From CAZUMH01 sp964621645 (GTDB lineage Bacteria; Zhuqueibacterota; QNDG01; JAGLOF01): a stretch of 46,873 nt of DNA. A model generated the notes under the pieces. That model did not search any database and was not told the origin of the DNA. It worked only from the letters and a program-made list of their open reading frames with translations. Positions 31,800 to 39,921 of this stretch are shown here, piece after piece (the stretch's first letter is position 1; each line of letters opens with the position of its first letter). The stretch is from assembly GCA_964621645.1 (NCBI GenBank), contig CAZUMH010000013.1, forward strand, positions 1-46,873, given 5' to 3'. The position numbers and the translations under genes are program-made.

Positions 31800-33374
31800 T
31801 CAATGGTAATAAAAACTCTTGATCGTTGCCAGCAGCCCCCTGGCTCGTTTTATAGATTCTGTGGCCTGCGCCTGGGTATAGTGCGTCAGATACTTTGTGG
31901 CCGCATCTTTATCTTTCTTGTATAGTTCCAGAGCCTTTTTTTCCACAACTCCTTGATTGAGAAACAGATATGACTCCATTTGTTCCCATTCCGGCTTAAC
32001 CTGCCTCATGGCCCGAAAATAGATAGGATCGACCACATTTTCCAATTCATTAAAGACCCAGAAGGCTGACTCCTCATCAAACCTGAATGTGCCCGGCAGT
32101 GGATCGAAATTATGGACCAGCGCCTGCCCTGGATCCTCGACCCCCAGCGTGTTATTAAACTGGGACGGGATCGTTGTCATCCCGGTGTACCAGGGGATAT
32201 AAACATTGACATCGGGACGGCCGAATGACATCCAGGTTACGGATCCGATCTCGACCGGCATATCGGCTCTGATCTGGACGACAAACGAAAAGACGGTTGA
32301 CATGGTGCAAATGGTGCGCTCTGTCGTCTGATTGGGATTGATCGCTATGTTTACCGGAACCGCTCCCTGGGATTTTTCATCTGGCTGTGAGGTAGGAGGC
32401 ATAACCGCGGATACTCGTTCAACCGGTGCGTATTCGGTTCCTTCGTAATGATCTCTGAGAACAGCCTGAAAATCAGCCACCGCCAACTTCCTGTTCGGTT
32501 TTACGGAAAAGGGCAGACCATCTTTCAGCGCCTCTTCCACACTGACCGGTTTCCCGGTCATCAGGGCCTGGGCCCGCCACTGCCGGGTATCATATCCTCT
32601 TCTGGCCAGCTTGCTCTGCTGTCGTGGTTTGGGCATATAGGCCGAGGCGAAATCGAAGGGCTTGCCGCTCTTGGGATCATACCAGCCTTTTTCAATGGCA
32701 TAGTCTTTTATGTTATCCGCAGATGAGTAGAAGTTATCCGTATCGGAAAAATCCACCGTACGGATAATATACTGGTTTGGCAGAAAAGCGACTTCTCCAT
32801 CCGGAACCCGCTGCGCCACCCAGTGTTTCCCGGCCACCGTATGCAGGATCCAGGCTTCTTTATTATCACAGATGATGTACCCCCTGCCGGATTGGGCATA
32901 CCCGAATTCATCCAGCAGCTTGCCGGCGATCATCACTCCCTGCCGGGCCGTGGTGGCTCTCTCGGCCACAATACGGCGCAACAGATACCCGATGCCGCCG
33001 TCTTTCAGCTGGGGATCGTCTTCCCGGGAGCCGCAGGCGTCACTGGCAATGTGGACTCCCCATTCGTTCACGAAGTAATCAGAAAACTCTAGATCATTTA
33101 CCTGAAACCAGGTAAAAGCCCAGGTCTCTTCGACCTGGGGGATCTGACCGCCCCGCAATAGGGTGATCATCGTCCCCGCGGGATGACTCATCCGGCCTAC
33201 ATGCCAGACATTCACCACCCGCCTGCCGAAATCATCCTCATTATGTCCGAAAAGCACGGAACCGTCTTTCGTCGCTTTCCTCCCGGTTACAATTGAGGAG
33301 CAGGGATATATCTGTCCGGCCGACAGGAGGAAAAAAAGAAAAACAGCGGCTGTACTGATCATTGTCTTTTTCAT
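31800..33374 (-). CDS. Exported C69-family dipeptidase-like peptidase
   Basis: The 524-residue product starts at ATG 33374 behind AAGAAGG and has a signal peptide ending near SAGQIYP. Directly after it come CSSIVTGRKATKDGSVLFGH and NEDD, the N-terminal nucleophile region of C69 dipeptidases (PepD family), where the Cys becomes the catalytic N-terminus. Later segments GYIICDNKEAWILHTVAGKH and WRAQALMTGKPVSVEEA also fit the family. It would act in the periplasm or be secreted, degrading peptides. It lies 46 bases after the phosphofructokinase gene on the same strand. Confidence 0.86.
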   Translation of the reverse strand: MKKTMISTAAVFLFFLLSAGQIYPCSSIVTGRKATKDGSVLFGHNEDDFGRRVVNVWHVGRMSHPAGTMITLLRGGQIPQVEETWAFTWFQVNDLEFSDYFVNEWGVHIASDACGSREDDPQLKDGGIGYLLRRIVAERATTARQGVMIAGKLLDEFGYAQSGRGYIICDNKEAWILHTVAGKHWVAQRVPDGEVAFLPNQYIIRTVDFSDTDNFYSSADNIKDYAIEKGWYDPKSGKPFDFASAYMPKPRQQSKLARRGYDTRQWRAQALMTGKPVSVEEALKDGLPFSVKPNRKLAVADFQAVLRDHYEGTEYAPVERVSAVMPPTSQPDEKSQGAVPVNIAINPNQTTERTICTMSTVFSFVVQIRADMPVEIGSVTWMSFGRPDVNVYIPWYTGMTTIPSQFNNTLGVEDPGQALVHNFDPLPGTFRFDEESAFWVFNELENVVDPIYFRAMRQVKPEWEQMESYLFLNQGVVEKKALELYKKDKDAATKYLTHYTQAQATESIKRARGLLATIKSFYYH

Positions 33375-33420
33375 ACTTTTTACCTTCTTTTTTTTAGAAT
33401 ATATTTTTCCCCCGATAGGA

Positions 33421-34527
33421 TCATACACCTAAACAGGTGCCCACCGATGTAGCTACATCGACAAGCGGATGATCTCTATCCACCAGGCGGGTTTTGCCGC
33501 CGATATCACTCAATGGTACGGCGATCACATCAGTCCCGCGCAAGGCGACCATGACACCGCTGGTTCCCGAATCACAGAGCTCCGCTGATTTTACCCCGAA
33601 CCGACTGGCCAGTATGCGGTCGAACGGAGTGGGCGTACCTCCCCGCTGCAGGTGGCCCAGCACCGTGACTCTGGTCTCCAGTCCCGTCTTTTCTTCGATG
33701 GCGTTTCCCACGTGAAAGCCGACACCCCCCAGCCTCACTGGATCGGTGCTCTCCTTCACCATCTTCTGAACCACCATCTCACCGCCTTCCGGATGTGCTC
33801 CTTCGGAGACGACCACGATACTGAAACGGCGACCCTCCTTGCTCCTTTTCCTGACAAAATCGCAAATAACATCCAAATGATAGGGAATTTCCGGGATGAG
33901 AATCACGTCTCCTCCGCCGGCGATACCCGATTCCAAAGCCAGCCAGCCGGCATATCTCCCCATCACTTCCACTACCATCACCCGATGGTGGGACATGGCG
34001 GTGCTGTGAATATTGTCCACCGCCTCAGTGGCCACTGTCATGGCCGAATTGAAACCGAAAGTGATGTCAGTACCCCAGATATCATTATCGATGGTCTTGG
34101 GAACCCCGACGATCCGCACTCCCTTCTGGCTCAGCTTCTGGGCGATGGCCATGGTGCCATCCCCGCCGATACTGACCAGACATTCCAGTTTGAGCTCATT
34201 CACGTATGCCGCCACCTTGTCTGAGACATCGATAAATGAGATCTTCCCTTTCTTATCCTTGACCGGCCACCGAAAGGGATTGGCAATATTGGAGGTGCCG
34301 AGAATCGTTCCTCCTTCCGTCAGGATGCCCGAAACGGACTGCCAGTTCAGCGGGACCACTCTTTTTTCAATCAGCCCCAGATATCCATCCTCGATCCCGA
34401 CAACCTCCATACCGTAGCGTTTAATGCTCGCCTTGACCACTCCCCGGATAACCGCATTGAGGCCGGGACAGTCCCCTCCGGCCGTCAGGATCCCTATCCT
34501 TTTTTTCTTTGTCACGTCTGGCTCCAT
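33421..34527 (-). CDS. pfkA: 6-phosphofructokinase, mixed-substrate (group III) type
   Basis: The 368-residue glycolytic enzyme phosphorylates fructose-6-phosphate. Motifs: GILTAGGDCPGLNAVIRGVV, SIGGDGTMAIA, PKTIDNDIWGTD, MGRYAGWLALESG and LGHLQRGGTPTPFDR. The phosphate-donor pocket has Gly in GGDGT (ATP-like), while PKTIDND carries the Lys usual in pyrophosphate enzymes. This combination is the PFK-mixed subgroup, so the donor must be tested. The promoter leaves a leader of only about 10 bases, so it starts almost leaderless at ATG 34527 with no clear ribosome site. Confidence 0.92.
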   Translation of the reverse strand: MEPDVTKKKRIGILTAGGDCPGLNAVIRGVVKASIKRYGMEVVGIEDGYLGLIEKRVVPLNWQSVSGILTEGGTILGTSNIANPFRWPVKDKKGKISFIDVSDKVAAYVNELKLECLVSIGGDGTMAIAQKLSQKGVRIVGVPKTIDNDIWGTDITFGFNSAMTVATEAVDNIHSTAMSHHRVMVVEVMGRYAGWLALESGIAGGGDVILIPEIPYHLDVICDFVRKRSKEGRRFSIVVVSEGAHPEGGEMVVQKMVKESTDPVRLGGVGFHVGNAIEEKTGLETRVTVLGHLQRGGTPTPFDRILASRFGVKSAELCDSGTSGVMVALRGTDVIAVPLSDIGGKTRLVDRDHPLVDVATSVGTCLGV

Positions 34528-34544
34528 TTGATCATCATTTCAAA

Positions 34545-34573
34545 AAGATAACACCACCATCGCATAAAGTCAA
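34545..34573 (-). promoter_or_regulatory. Promoter of the phosphofructokinase/C69 operon
   Basis: On the minus strand: TTGACT (34573-34568), 17-base spacer, TATCTT (34550-34545). The start would be near 34538, 11 bases before the ATG. Confidence 0.65.
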
Positions 34574-34643
34574 GAAATTAACCGGTCCCGCTGATTCCGA
34601 TTCCCGGGATTCTCCACCGCCGGAAGAAAGGAAAAATTTTGCC

Positions 34644-34672
34644 TTGCTTTAACCGGCTATTTTTTTTAAACT
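34644..34672 (+). promoter_or_regulatory. Promoter of the DHH/dehydrogenase operon
   Basis: TTGCTT (34644-34649), 17-base spacer, TAAACT (34667-34672). Transcription would start near 34679, just before the ribosome site at 34692. Confidence 0.65.
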
Positions 34673-34701
34673 ATATACCAATTTGTTTTAAGGAGGGCTG
34701 C

Positions 34702-35691
34702 TTGTACAGGCGTATCGTTACACACGATGATTTCGATGGCGTCATCTCGGCCGCCCTTTGCGCATATATCTATAGTATTGAACAATTCTATTTTACCGGC
34801 CCCCGTTCTATTGGCCGCGCTGAAGTAACGATTGACGAACGTGACATCGTCTGCGATCTTCCATACGCCGGCAGTTGCGGTCTCTGGTTTGACCATCATG
34901 CAGGGAATCTGGAAGAACTGCGCTACCGGGGGATCGATCCGGAATCGATTCCCGGATCCTTCAGGGAAGAACCATCCTGCGCCAGAGTGGTATATGAGCA
35001 CCACCGTGCTTCCACGGAACTGCCCGGCCGCTTTGAAATCATGGTAGTGGAAGCGGACCGGATCGACTCTTTTGATTACCGGGATGTTGCCGACTGGAGA
35101 CGGGAAACTCCCGGCCGTATCGTGGACAATGCCATCAAGCTGCGCTCGCTGGATCGCCGGGAGCGGCTGAACTTTCTTTCCTGGCTGACGGGCATCCTGA
35201 CAACTGACTCCCTGGAGACCATCAGCGGGAACGAGCGGGTATTACAGCGGTATCATACCATGCTGGAGCAGGAAGAGGTGATGTTCGAGCGGATCAAAAT
35301 GGATGCCTCCTTCATTGACGAAGACAGGAATAAGGAAATCGTCATTATCGACCGCACCCGACACAACCGCCAGGATCCTATCGACAAGCAGCTCGCTTTC
35401 CTGGCCTTTCCGGAATCAGATGCCATCCTGGAAATAAAGAATCCTTTCCGGGGAGGGCGTAAAAGCGTGGATCTGGCTCTCTCCATGTCGCTGACCATGC
35501 ACTGCAATCAGCAGGAACACTGCAGGGATGTGGGCGAGATTATGAGGAGACTCAACATCGGTGACGGTCACGCCGGTGCCGGTGCCGGTGAATTCCCGTG
35601 TTCCTCCAAGACTGAGATGGAACAGGGAAAAAAGCATTTGCTGCATACTATTTACACAATATGGAAAGAAATGGACAATGGCCATATGTGA
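34702..35691 (+). CDS. DHH-family phosphoesterase
   Basis: The 329-residue protein starts at TTG 34702, five bases after AGGAGGG. It has the DHH motif set: THDDFDGVISAALCAY, VCDLPYAG, LWFDHHAGN and the acidic GILTTDSLE, followed by a C-terminal DHHA1-like domain with GDGHAGAGAG. The family includes exopolyphosphatases, RecJ and nucleotide (c-di-AMP, nanoRNA) phosphodiesterases. This one lacks the long RecJ parts, so a small-molecule phosphodiesterase is most likely. It leads a long operon, overlapping the next gene. Confidence 0.85.
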   Translation: MYRRIVTHDDFDGVISAALCAYIYSIEQFYFTGPRSIGRAEVTIDERDIVCDLPYAGSCGLWFDHHAGNLEELRYRGIDPESIPGSFREEPSCARVVYEHHRASTELPGRFEIMVVEADRIDSFDYRDVADWRRETPGRIVDNAIKLRSLDRRERLNFLSWLTGILTTDSLETISGNERVLQRYHTMLEQEEVMFERIKMDASFIDEDRNKEIVIIDRTRHNRQDPIDKQLAFLAFPESDAILEIKNPFRGGRKSVDLALSMSLTMHCNQQEHCRDVGEIMRRLNIGDGHAGAGAGEFPCSSKTEMEQGKKHLLHTIYTIWKEMDNGHM

Positions 35692-35878
35692 AAACAACTC
35701 CACCAACCTGGCGGTCTGTAACTGCACCTATGAACCCTGCCCGCGCAAGGGTATCTGCTGCGAGTGTATCGCCTATCATCGCCGTATGGGAGAACTGCCG
35801 GCCTGCTATTTTTCGGCCGAGGCCGAACGCACCTACGACCGTTCCATTCGAAAATTTGTTCAGGATCAAAACCGATGA
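35678..35878 (+). CDS. Small Cys-rich DUF6485-type protein
   Basis: The 66-residue protein has seven Cys, most within CNCTYEPCPRKGICCECIAY and HRRMGELPACYF. The spacing suggests binding of zinc or an iron-sulfur cluster. I recognise the pattern as DUF6485, a small family of anaerobic bacteria with no known function. Its start (ATG 35678) lies inside the end of the DHH gene, and its stop overlaps the HAD gene start as ATGA, so the three are translationally coupled. Confidence 0.78.
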   Translation: MAICENNSTNLAVCNCTYEPCPRKGICCECIAYHRRMGELPACYFSAEAERTYDRSIRKFVQDQNR

Positions 35879-36558
35879 GCCGGGAACGATTCACAACCAT
35901 ACTATTTGATCTGGACGGCACTCTGGTCGATACGCGTTCGGACATCGAGCGCTGTATCAACCTCGCTCTGGAAGAAATGGGGGAAACCCTTCTTTCTCCC
36001 CAACAAGCCCGGAAGGCGATCGGTCCCGGACGGGAGGAATTCCTCCAAACCATCCTGGGAGACAAAGCCGCATCCCGGGGAGATCTTTTCCTTCGTATTT
36101 TTCGGAGGGAGTACACTATCCACTGCCTTGACACAACGAGCCCCTTCCCGGGTATCCCCGATCTCCTCGAAACGCTCTCGGATCGAACACTGATTGTCGC
36201 CACCAACAAACCGGCCGTAACAGCCCGCCAGATTTTGGAGGGGCTGAATTTACTGTCACATATGGATCTGATGATCAGCGCGGAGGAAGTCGCCCTTCCC
36301 AAACCGCACCCGGACATTCTGCTCCTGGCTCTGGAAAAGGCCAGGGTTCTGGCGGAAGAGACCCTTTTTGTGGGAGACACGGCCCACGATCTCCTGGCCG
36401 GCCGGGCAGCTTCTGTTCCTTTTTGCGCCGCCCTTTACGGGTATGGCAGGACCGAAGATCTTCTGGCGCTGCAGCCCCGCTTCACGGTGCAGTCACCCAT
36501 TGAAATATACTCTCTCATCCCGGACATATCTGTAGAAAAGGTACGCTCATGCGTTTAG
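35875..36558 (+). CDS. HAD-superfamily phosphatase (Gph-like)
   Basis: The 227-residue cytoplasmic phosphatase has the nucleophile motif ILFDLDGTLVDT, a helical cap with IGPGREEFLQ, motif II in LIVATNK, KPHPD and the acidic motif TLFVGDTAHDLLAGRAA. It resembles phosphoglycolate phosphatase, but the substrate cannot be read from the sequence. Its start overlaps the DUF6485 gene and its end overlaps the next gene by ten bases. Confidence 0.88.
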   Translation: MSRERFTTILFDLDGTLVDTRSDIERCINLALEEMGETLLSPQQARKAIGPGREEFLQTILGDKAASRGDLFLRIFRREYTIHCLDTTSPFPGIPDLLETLSDRTLIVATNKPAVTARQILEGLNLLSHMDLMISAEEVALPKPHPDILLLALEKARVLAEETLFVGDTAHDLLAGRAASVPFCAALYGYGRTEDLLALQPRFTVQSPIEIYSLIPDISVEKVRSCV

Positions 36559-37979
36559 AGAAACATCCAATCCTGTCCTTCCAGCGAGGTGAATCCTTCA
36601 CCTTCACCTTCGACGGCAAACCGATGACGGCTTTTGGAGGAGAAAGCATCGCCGCGGCCCTGCACGCCGCCGGTCATAAGACTCTAAGCCACAGCCTGCG
36701 CCACGAAAGGCCCAGGGGATTCTTCTGTGCTATTGGCAAATGTTCCTCCTGCATGATGGAAGTGGACGGTATCCCCAATGTGAAGACTTGCCTGGTCCTG
36801 GCGGAGCCCGATATGGAGGTCCGCACTCAGACCGGCTGGGGTGAACTGCGGGCCGTCCCTAAAAAGCGCTTATATCCCCGCAGGGAACTCCCGGCTCTTA
36901 AAACCGACGTGGCTGTAGTCGGTGCCGGGCCGGCCGGCTTGTCCGCCGCCATTTACGCCTCCCGCCACGGAGCCCGGGTCATGGTCTTCGAAGAGAATTC
37001 CCAAATCGGGGGCCAACTCATCAAGCAGACCCACATGTTCTTCGGGTCCCGGGATCACCACGCCGGAGTACGCGGGATTGATATCGGCGATAAACTGATT
37101 GGCCAGCTGGGTGAAGCGGTTCAGATTTTTACCTCAACACCCGTGGTCGGATACTATGCTCCGGGAGTGCTGGCGGTCATCAAGGATAACCGTTTGCATA
37201 AAGTGGAAGCGGAAAAAATCATCGTCGCTGCCGGAGCTTCGGAAAACATGCTGGCATTCCCCAACAACGATCTGCCCGGAGTATACGGAGCCGGAGCCGT
37301 CCAGACGCTGATGAACGTCTACGGCATCCTGCCCGGCCGGCGCATGCTCATGGTCGGTGCCGGCAATATCGGCGTCATCGTCGCCTATCAGGCCCTGCAG
37401 GCCGGCATGGAGGTGGCAGCGGTGGTTGAGGCCCTTCCCACCATCGGGGCTTACCAGGTACACGCTTCCAAACTGCGCCGCTGCGGTGTCCCTATCCTCA
37501 CCCGACACACTATCAAACGCGCTTTCGGTGATTCCAGCGTTGTAGGCGCCACTATCATGAAGATAGACGATAAGTGGCGCCCGGTTGAAGGCACTGAAGA
37601 GGACATTAAAGTGGACACGATATGTTTGTCAGTCGGACTGAAACCGACTACGGAAATATTCTATCAGGCTGGCTGCCGGATGCTGACTATTCCCGAGCTG
37701 GGAGGTGAAGTTCCTTACCGCAATGAATATATGGAGACGAGTGTTCCCGGCATCTATGTTGCCGGCGATGCCTCCAGCATCGAAGAGGCCAGTTCTGCCA
37801 TGCTGGAGGGCCGCCTTGCAGGCCTGGACGCAGTGGAACAGCTGAAAGGATCTTCACAGGAAATACACCTGCAAAAAGGGGAGGTGGAAGAGAGCCTGCG
37901 GGAACTGAGAGCCGGACCCTTCGGGGAGAAAATCCGTGCCGGTGAAGAAAAAATGAAACAGGAGGGGTCCAGCGCATGA
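36549..37979 (+). CDS. Dehydrogenase alpha subunit (2Fe-2S/FAD oxidoreductase), PdhA-like
   Basis: The 476-residue protein joins an N-terminal 2Fe-2S domain (Cys60, Cys65, Cys68 and Cys81 in FFCAIGKCSSCMMEVDG to TCLV) to a pyridine-nucleotide-disulfide-type flavoprotein. FAD site: VAVVGAGPAGLSAAIYAS (about 118). Second nucleotide site: MLMVGAGNIGVIVAYQALQA (about 268). C-terminal FAD contact: GIYVAGDASSIEEASS. This is the build of the alpha subunit of heteromeric, electron-transferring amino-acid dehydrogenases (archaeal dye-linked L-proline dehydrogenase, HcnB- and sarcosine-oxidase-alpha-like). Followed directly by F, X and B-type subunits. Confidence 0.87.
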   Translation: MRLEKHPILSFQRGESFTFTFDGKPMTAFGGESIAAALHAAGHKTLSHSLRHERPRGFFCAIGKCSSCMMEVDGIPNVKTCLVLAEPDMEVRTQTGWGELRAVPKKRLYPRRELPALKTDVAVVGAGPAGLSAAIYASRHGARVMVFEENSQIGGQLIKQTHMFFGSRDHHAGVRGIDIGDKLIGQLGEAVQIFTSTPVVGYYAPGVLAVIKDNRLHKVEAEKIIVAAGASENMLAFPNNDLPGVYGAGAVQTLMNVYGILPGRRMLMVGAGNIGVIVAYQALQAGMEVAAVVEALPTIGAYQVHASKLRRCGVPILTRHTIKRAFGDSSVVGATIMKIDDKWRPVEGTEEDIKVDTICLSVGLKPTTEIFYQAGCRMLTIPELGGEVPYRNEYMETSVPGIYVAGDASSIEEASSAMLEGRLAGLDAVEQLKGSSQEIHLQKGEVEESLRELRAGPFGEKIRAGEEKMKQEGSSA

Positions 37980-38467
37980 ATTCCTATCTCGAAAAAGGCT
38001 ACCTGAACCTGGACGACATTACCATCCCCTCTGTGGACAGGAGGGCAAAAGGACCTGTTGCCGTCATCGAATGCGTACAGGAGATCCCCTGTAATCCCTG
38101 CCAGGATGCCTGCCCAAGAGGAGCGATAACCATCCCGGGCTCTATAAATAATATCCCCCGTATTGACTTCGCTACCTGCAACGGCTGCGCCATTTGCGTT
38201 GCCAACTGCCCCGGGCTGGCCATCTTCGTGGTGGACGAAACCTACGCTGAAGACAGAGCCCTGGTGGGAATGCCCTACGAATTTCTTCCTCTGCCGGAAA
38301 AAGGAGAAGAGGTCTCTCTGCTGGACCGCAGCGGCGCTCCCATAGGGGTGGGGATCGTCGAGCGGGTCCGAAACGCCAAAGCTCAGGATCGCACTCCCAT
38401 CGTATTTCTTTCCATGGAACGGGAGCTTTCCATGCTCGTACGCTTTTTCAGGAGAATCGACTTATGA
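37976..38467 (+). CDS. 4Fe-4S ferredoxin-type subunit, PdhF-like
   Basis: The 163-residue protein has a double-cluster ferredoxin core: PCNPCQDACPRGAI and TCNGCAICVANCPGLAIF. These give two sets of Cys for 4Fe-4S clusters. The C-terminal part is a beta-rich extension. It would carry electrons between the flavin subunits and the outside acceptor. Start and stop each overlap the neighbouring genes as ATGA, indicating fixed stoichiometry with the A and X subunits. Confidence 0.9.
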   Translation: MNSYLEKGYLNLDDITIPSVDRRAKGPVAVIECVQEIPCNPCQDACPRGAITIPGSINNIPRIDFATCNGCAICVANCPGLAIFVVDETYAEDRALVGMPYEFLPLPEKGEEVSLLDRSGAPIGVGIVERVRNAKAQDRTPIVFLSMERELSMLVRFFRRIDL

Positions 38468-38748
38468 CAGATAAAATAAACAAAGAAGACACGATCATCT
38501 GCCGCTGTGAAGATGTCAGTCTGGCCGATGTCGAAGCGGCCGTCGAAAGCGGCATTACCCATCCGGAAGAGCTGAAACGCTTCCTGCATGTGGGCATGGG
38601 TCCCTGTCAGGGAAGGACATGCGGACTCCTGATCACCCGAATCCTGAAACAGAGAGGAGGATCGACCGAAACGGTAAAGCCCACCAGCCAGAGGCCGCCC
38701 TTCGTATCTGTCCCGATAAAAAATTTCATAGGACCTGAGGATGAATAA
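38464..38748 (+). CDS. BFD-like 2Fe-2S subunit, PdhX-like
   Basis: The 94-residue protein has the bacterioferritin-associated-ferredoxin fold signature: IICRCEDVSLADVEAAVESG near the N-terminus and GMGPCQGRTCG. These four Cys ligate one 2Fe-2S cluster. The same module is fused into some sarcosine-oxidase-like alpha subunits; here it is separate. It overlaps the next gene by eight bases. Confidence 0.9.
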   Translation: MTDKINKEDTIICRCEDVSLADVEAAVESGITHPEELKRFLHVGMGPCQGRTCGLLITRILKQRGGSTETVKPTSQRPPFVSVPIKNFIGPEDE

Positions 38749-39871
38749 ATCGCATGATGCCATAATCATCGGCGGGGGCATCATCGGGACCGCCACCGGA
38801 TATTATCTTGCCGCCAAAGGTTTGAATGTCCTGCTTCTGGAAAAGGATTACCTCACTGCCGGATCCACCGGCCGCTGCATCACCGGCATCCGGCAGCAGT
38901 TCTCCACTCCGGCAACCATCCAGACAGCCATGGAATCAGTAAGACTGTTCAGCCACATGAAAGAAGAGCTTGGACAGGACGTGGAATGGACTAATTCCGG
39001 CTATCTGTTTCTGGCCCATGAGGAGAGTAAAGCCTCCACCTTTAAGAAGGTCATCGCCCTCCAGCAGGAGTACGGTCTCGATGTCAGATTCATTTCTGCG
39101 GAAGAATGCCGCACCATCGTGCCCCTGCTCAATACGGATGACCTCCTGGGAGCGTCCTGGTGTCCCTCCGACGGCCAGGCCAATCCTTTCCTGGTGGTAA
39201 AGGCCTACACGGATAACATCAAATCTCTGGGAGGAACCATCCGGATCGGGGAAGAGGTGGTCTCTCTCCAGGTTTCCGGGAGCCGGATCCAGTCCCTTAC
39301 CACAAAAGCCGGTAACACCTACAGCGCGCCGATCATCCTTAACGCCGCCGGCCCCTGGGCCAGGGAAGTCGGCCTTATGGCGGGAGTGGATCTGCCCGTT
39401 TATCCAGAGCGACATGAAGCCCTGATCACGGACGGTGTCTCCTACATGAACATTCCCATGCTGGTTGATTACCGGGCCGAAGGGGGTTATTTTGTACAGC
39501 GCGTCACCGGCCAGTTCATCGGCTGCTATACACCTGAAAAGCAGGTGCCAGGGAAAAACACCGAATCCTCTCTGGAATTCATCGTGGAAATGGCCCGCCG
39601 CATGTGCCGCCTCATCCCGGCCCTGGAAAATGTGGCCATCCTGAGGCAATGGGCCGGCAGCTACTGCATGACTCCGGACGGCAGCCCTATAGTGGATGAG
39701 ACAGACGTAAAAGGATTTTTCTCTTCCGTGGGCATGAGCGGGCACGGATTCATGCTCGGCCCTGCCCTGGGGAAATTCATGGCCGACTTCATGGTCGACA
39801 AATCCTGGCCTTTTGACATGAAGGAGTTTTCTTTCGGCCGCTCCTTCGGCGCCAAAGAAGACATGGCCTGA
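38741..39871 (+). CDS. FAD-dependent amino-acid dehydrogenase beta subunit (DAO family), PdhB-like
   Basis: The 376-residue flavoprotein belongs to the glycine/D-amino-acid oxidase (DAO) family: AIIIGGGIIGTATGYYLAAK (FAD), LEKDYLTAGSTGRCITGIRQQF, and the C-terminal VGMSGHGFMLGPALG. In proline, sarcosine and hydroxyproline dehydrogenase complexes this subunit carries the substrate site and oxidises a secondary or alpha amine, handing electrons to the Fe-S subunits. The substrate here is unknown (L-proline, D-proline, hydroxyproline, sarcosine and opines are all possible). Confidence 0.88.
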   Translation: MNKSHDAIIIGGGIIGTATGYYLAAKGLNVLLLEKDYLTAGSTGRCITGIRQQFSTPATIQTAMESVRLFSHMKEELGQDVEWTNSGYLFLAHEESKASTFKKVIALQQEYGLDVRFISAEECRTIVPLLNTDDLLGASWCPSDGQANPFLVVKAYTDNIKSLGGTIRIGEEVVSLQVSGSRIQSLTTKAGNTYSAPIILNAAGPWAREVGLMAGVDLPVYPERHEALITDGVSYMNIPMLVDYRAEGGYFVQRVTGQFIGCYTPEKQVPGKNTESSLEFIVEMARRMCRLIPALENVAILRQWAGSYCMTPDGSPIVDETDVKGFFSSVGMSGHGFMLGPALGKFMADFMVDKSWPFDMKEFSFGRSFGAKEDMA

Positions 39872-39921
39872 CAGGCATCGAACGGTCTTCCCGGTCTCAG
39901 AGAAATGCAAGGGGGAAAAAG

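Noticed and set aside
36549..39871. Sarcosine oxidase (SoxABDG) as identity of the four-subunit operon
   Set aside because: The alpha subunit is half the length of SoxA, there is no SoxG/folate domain, and a separate two-cluster ferredoxin is present.
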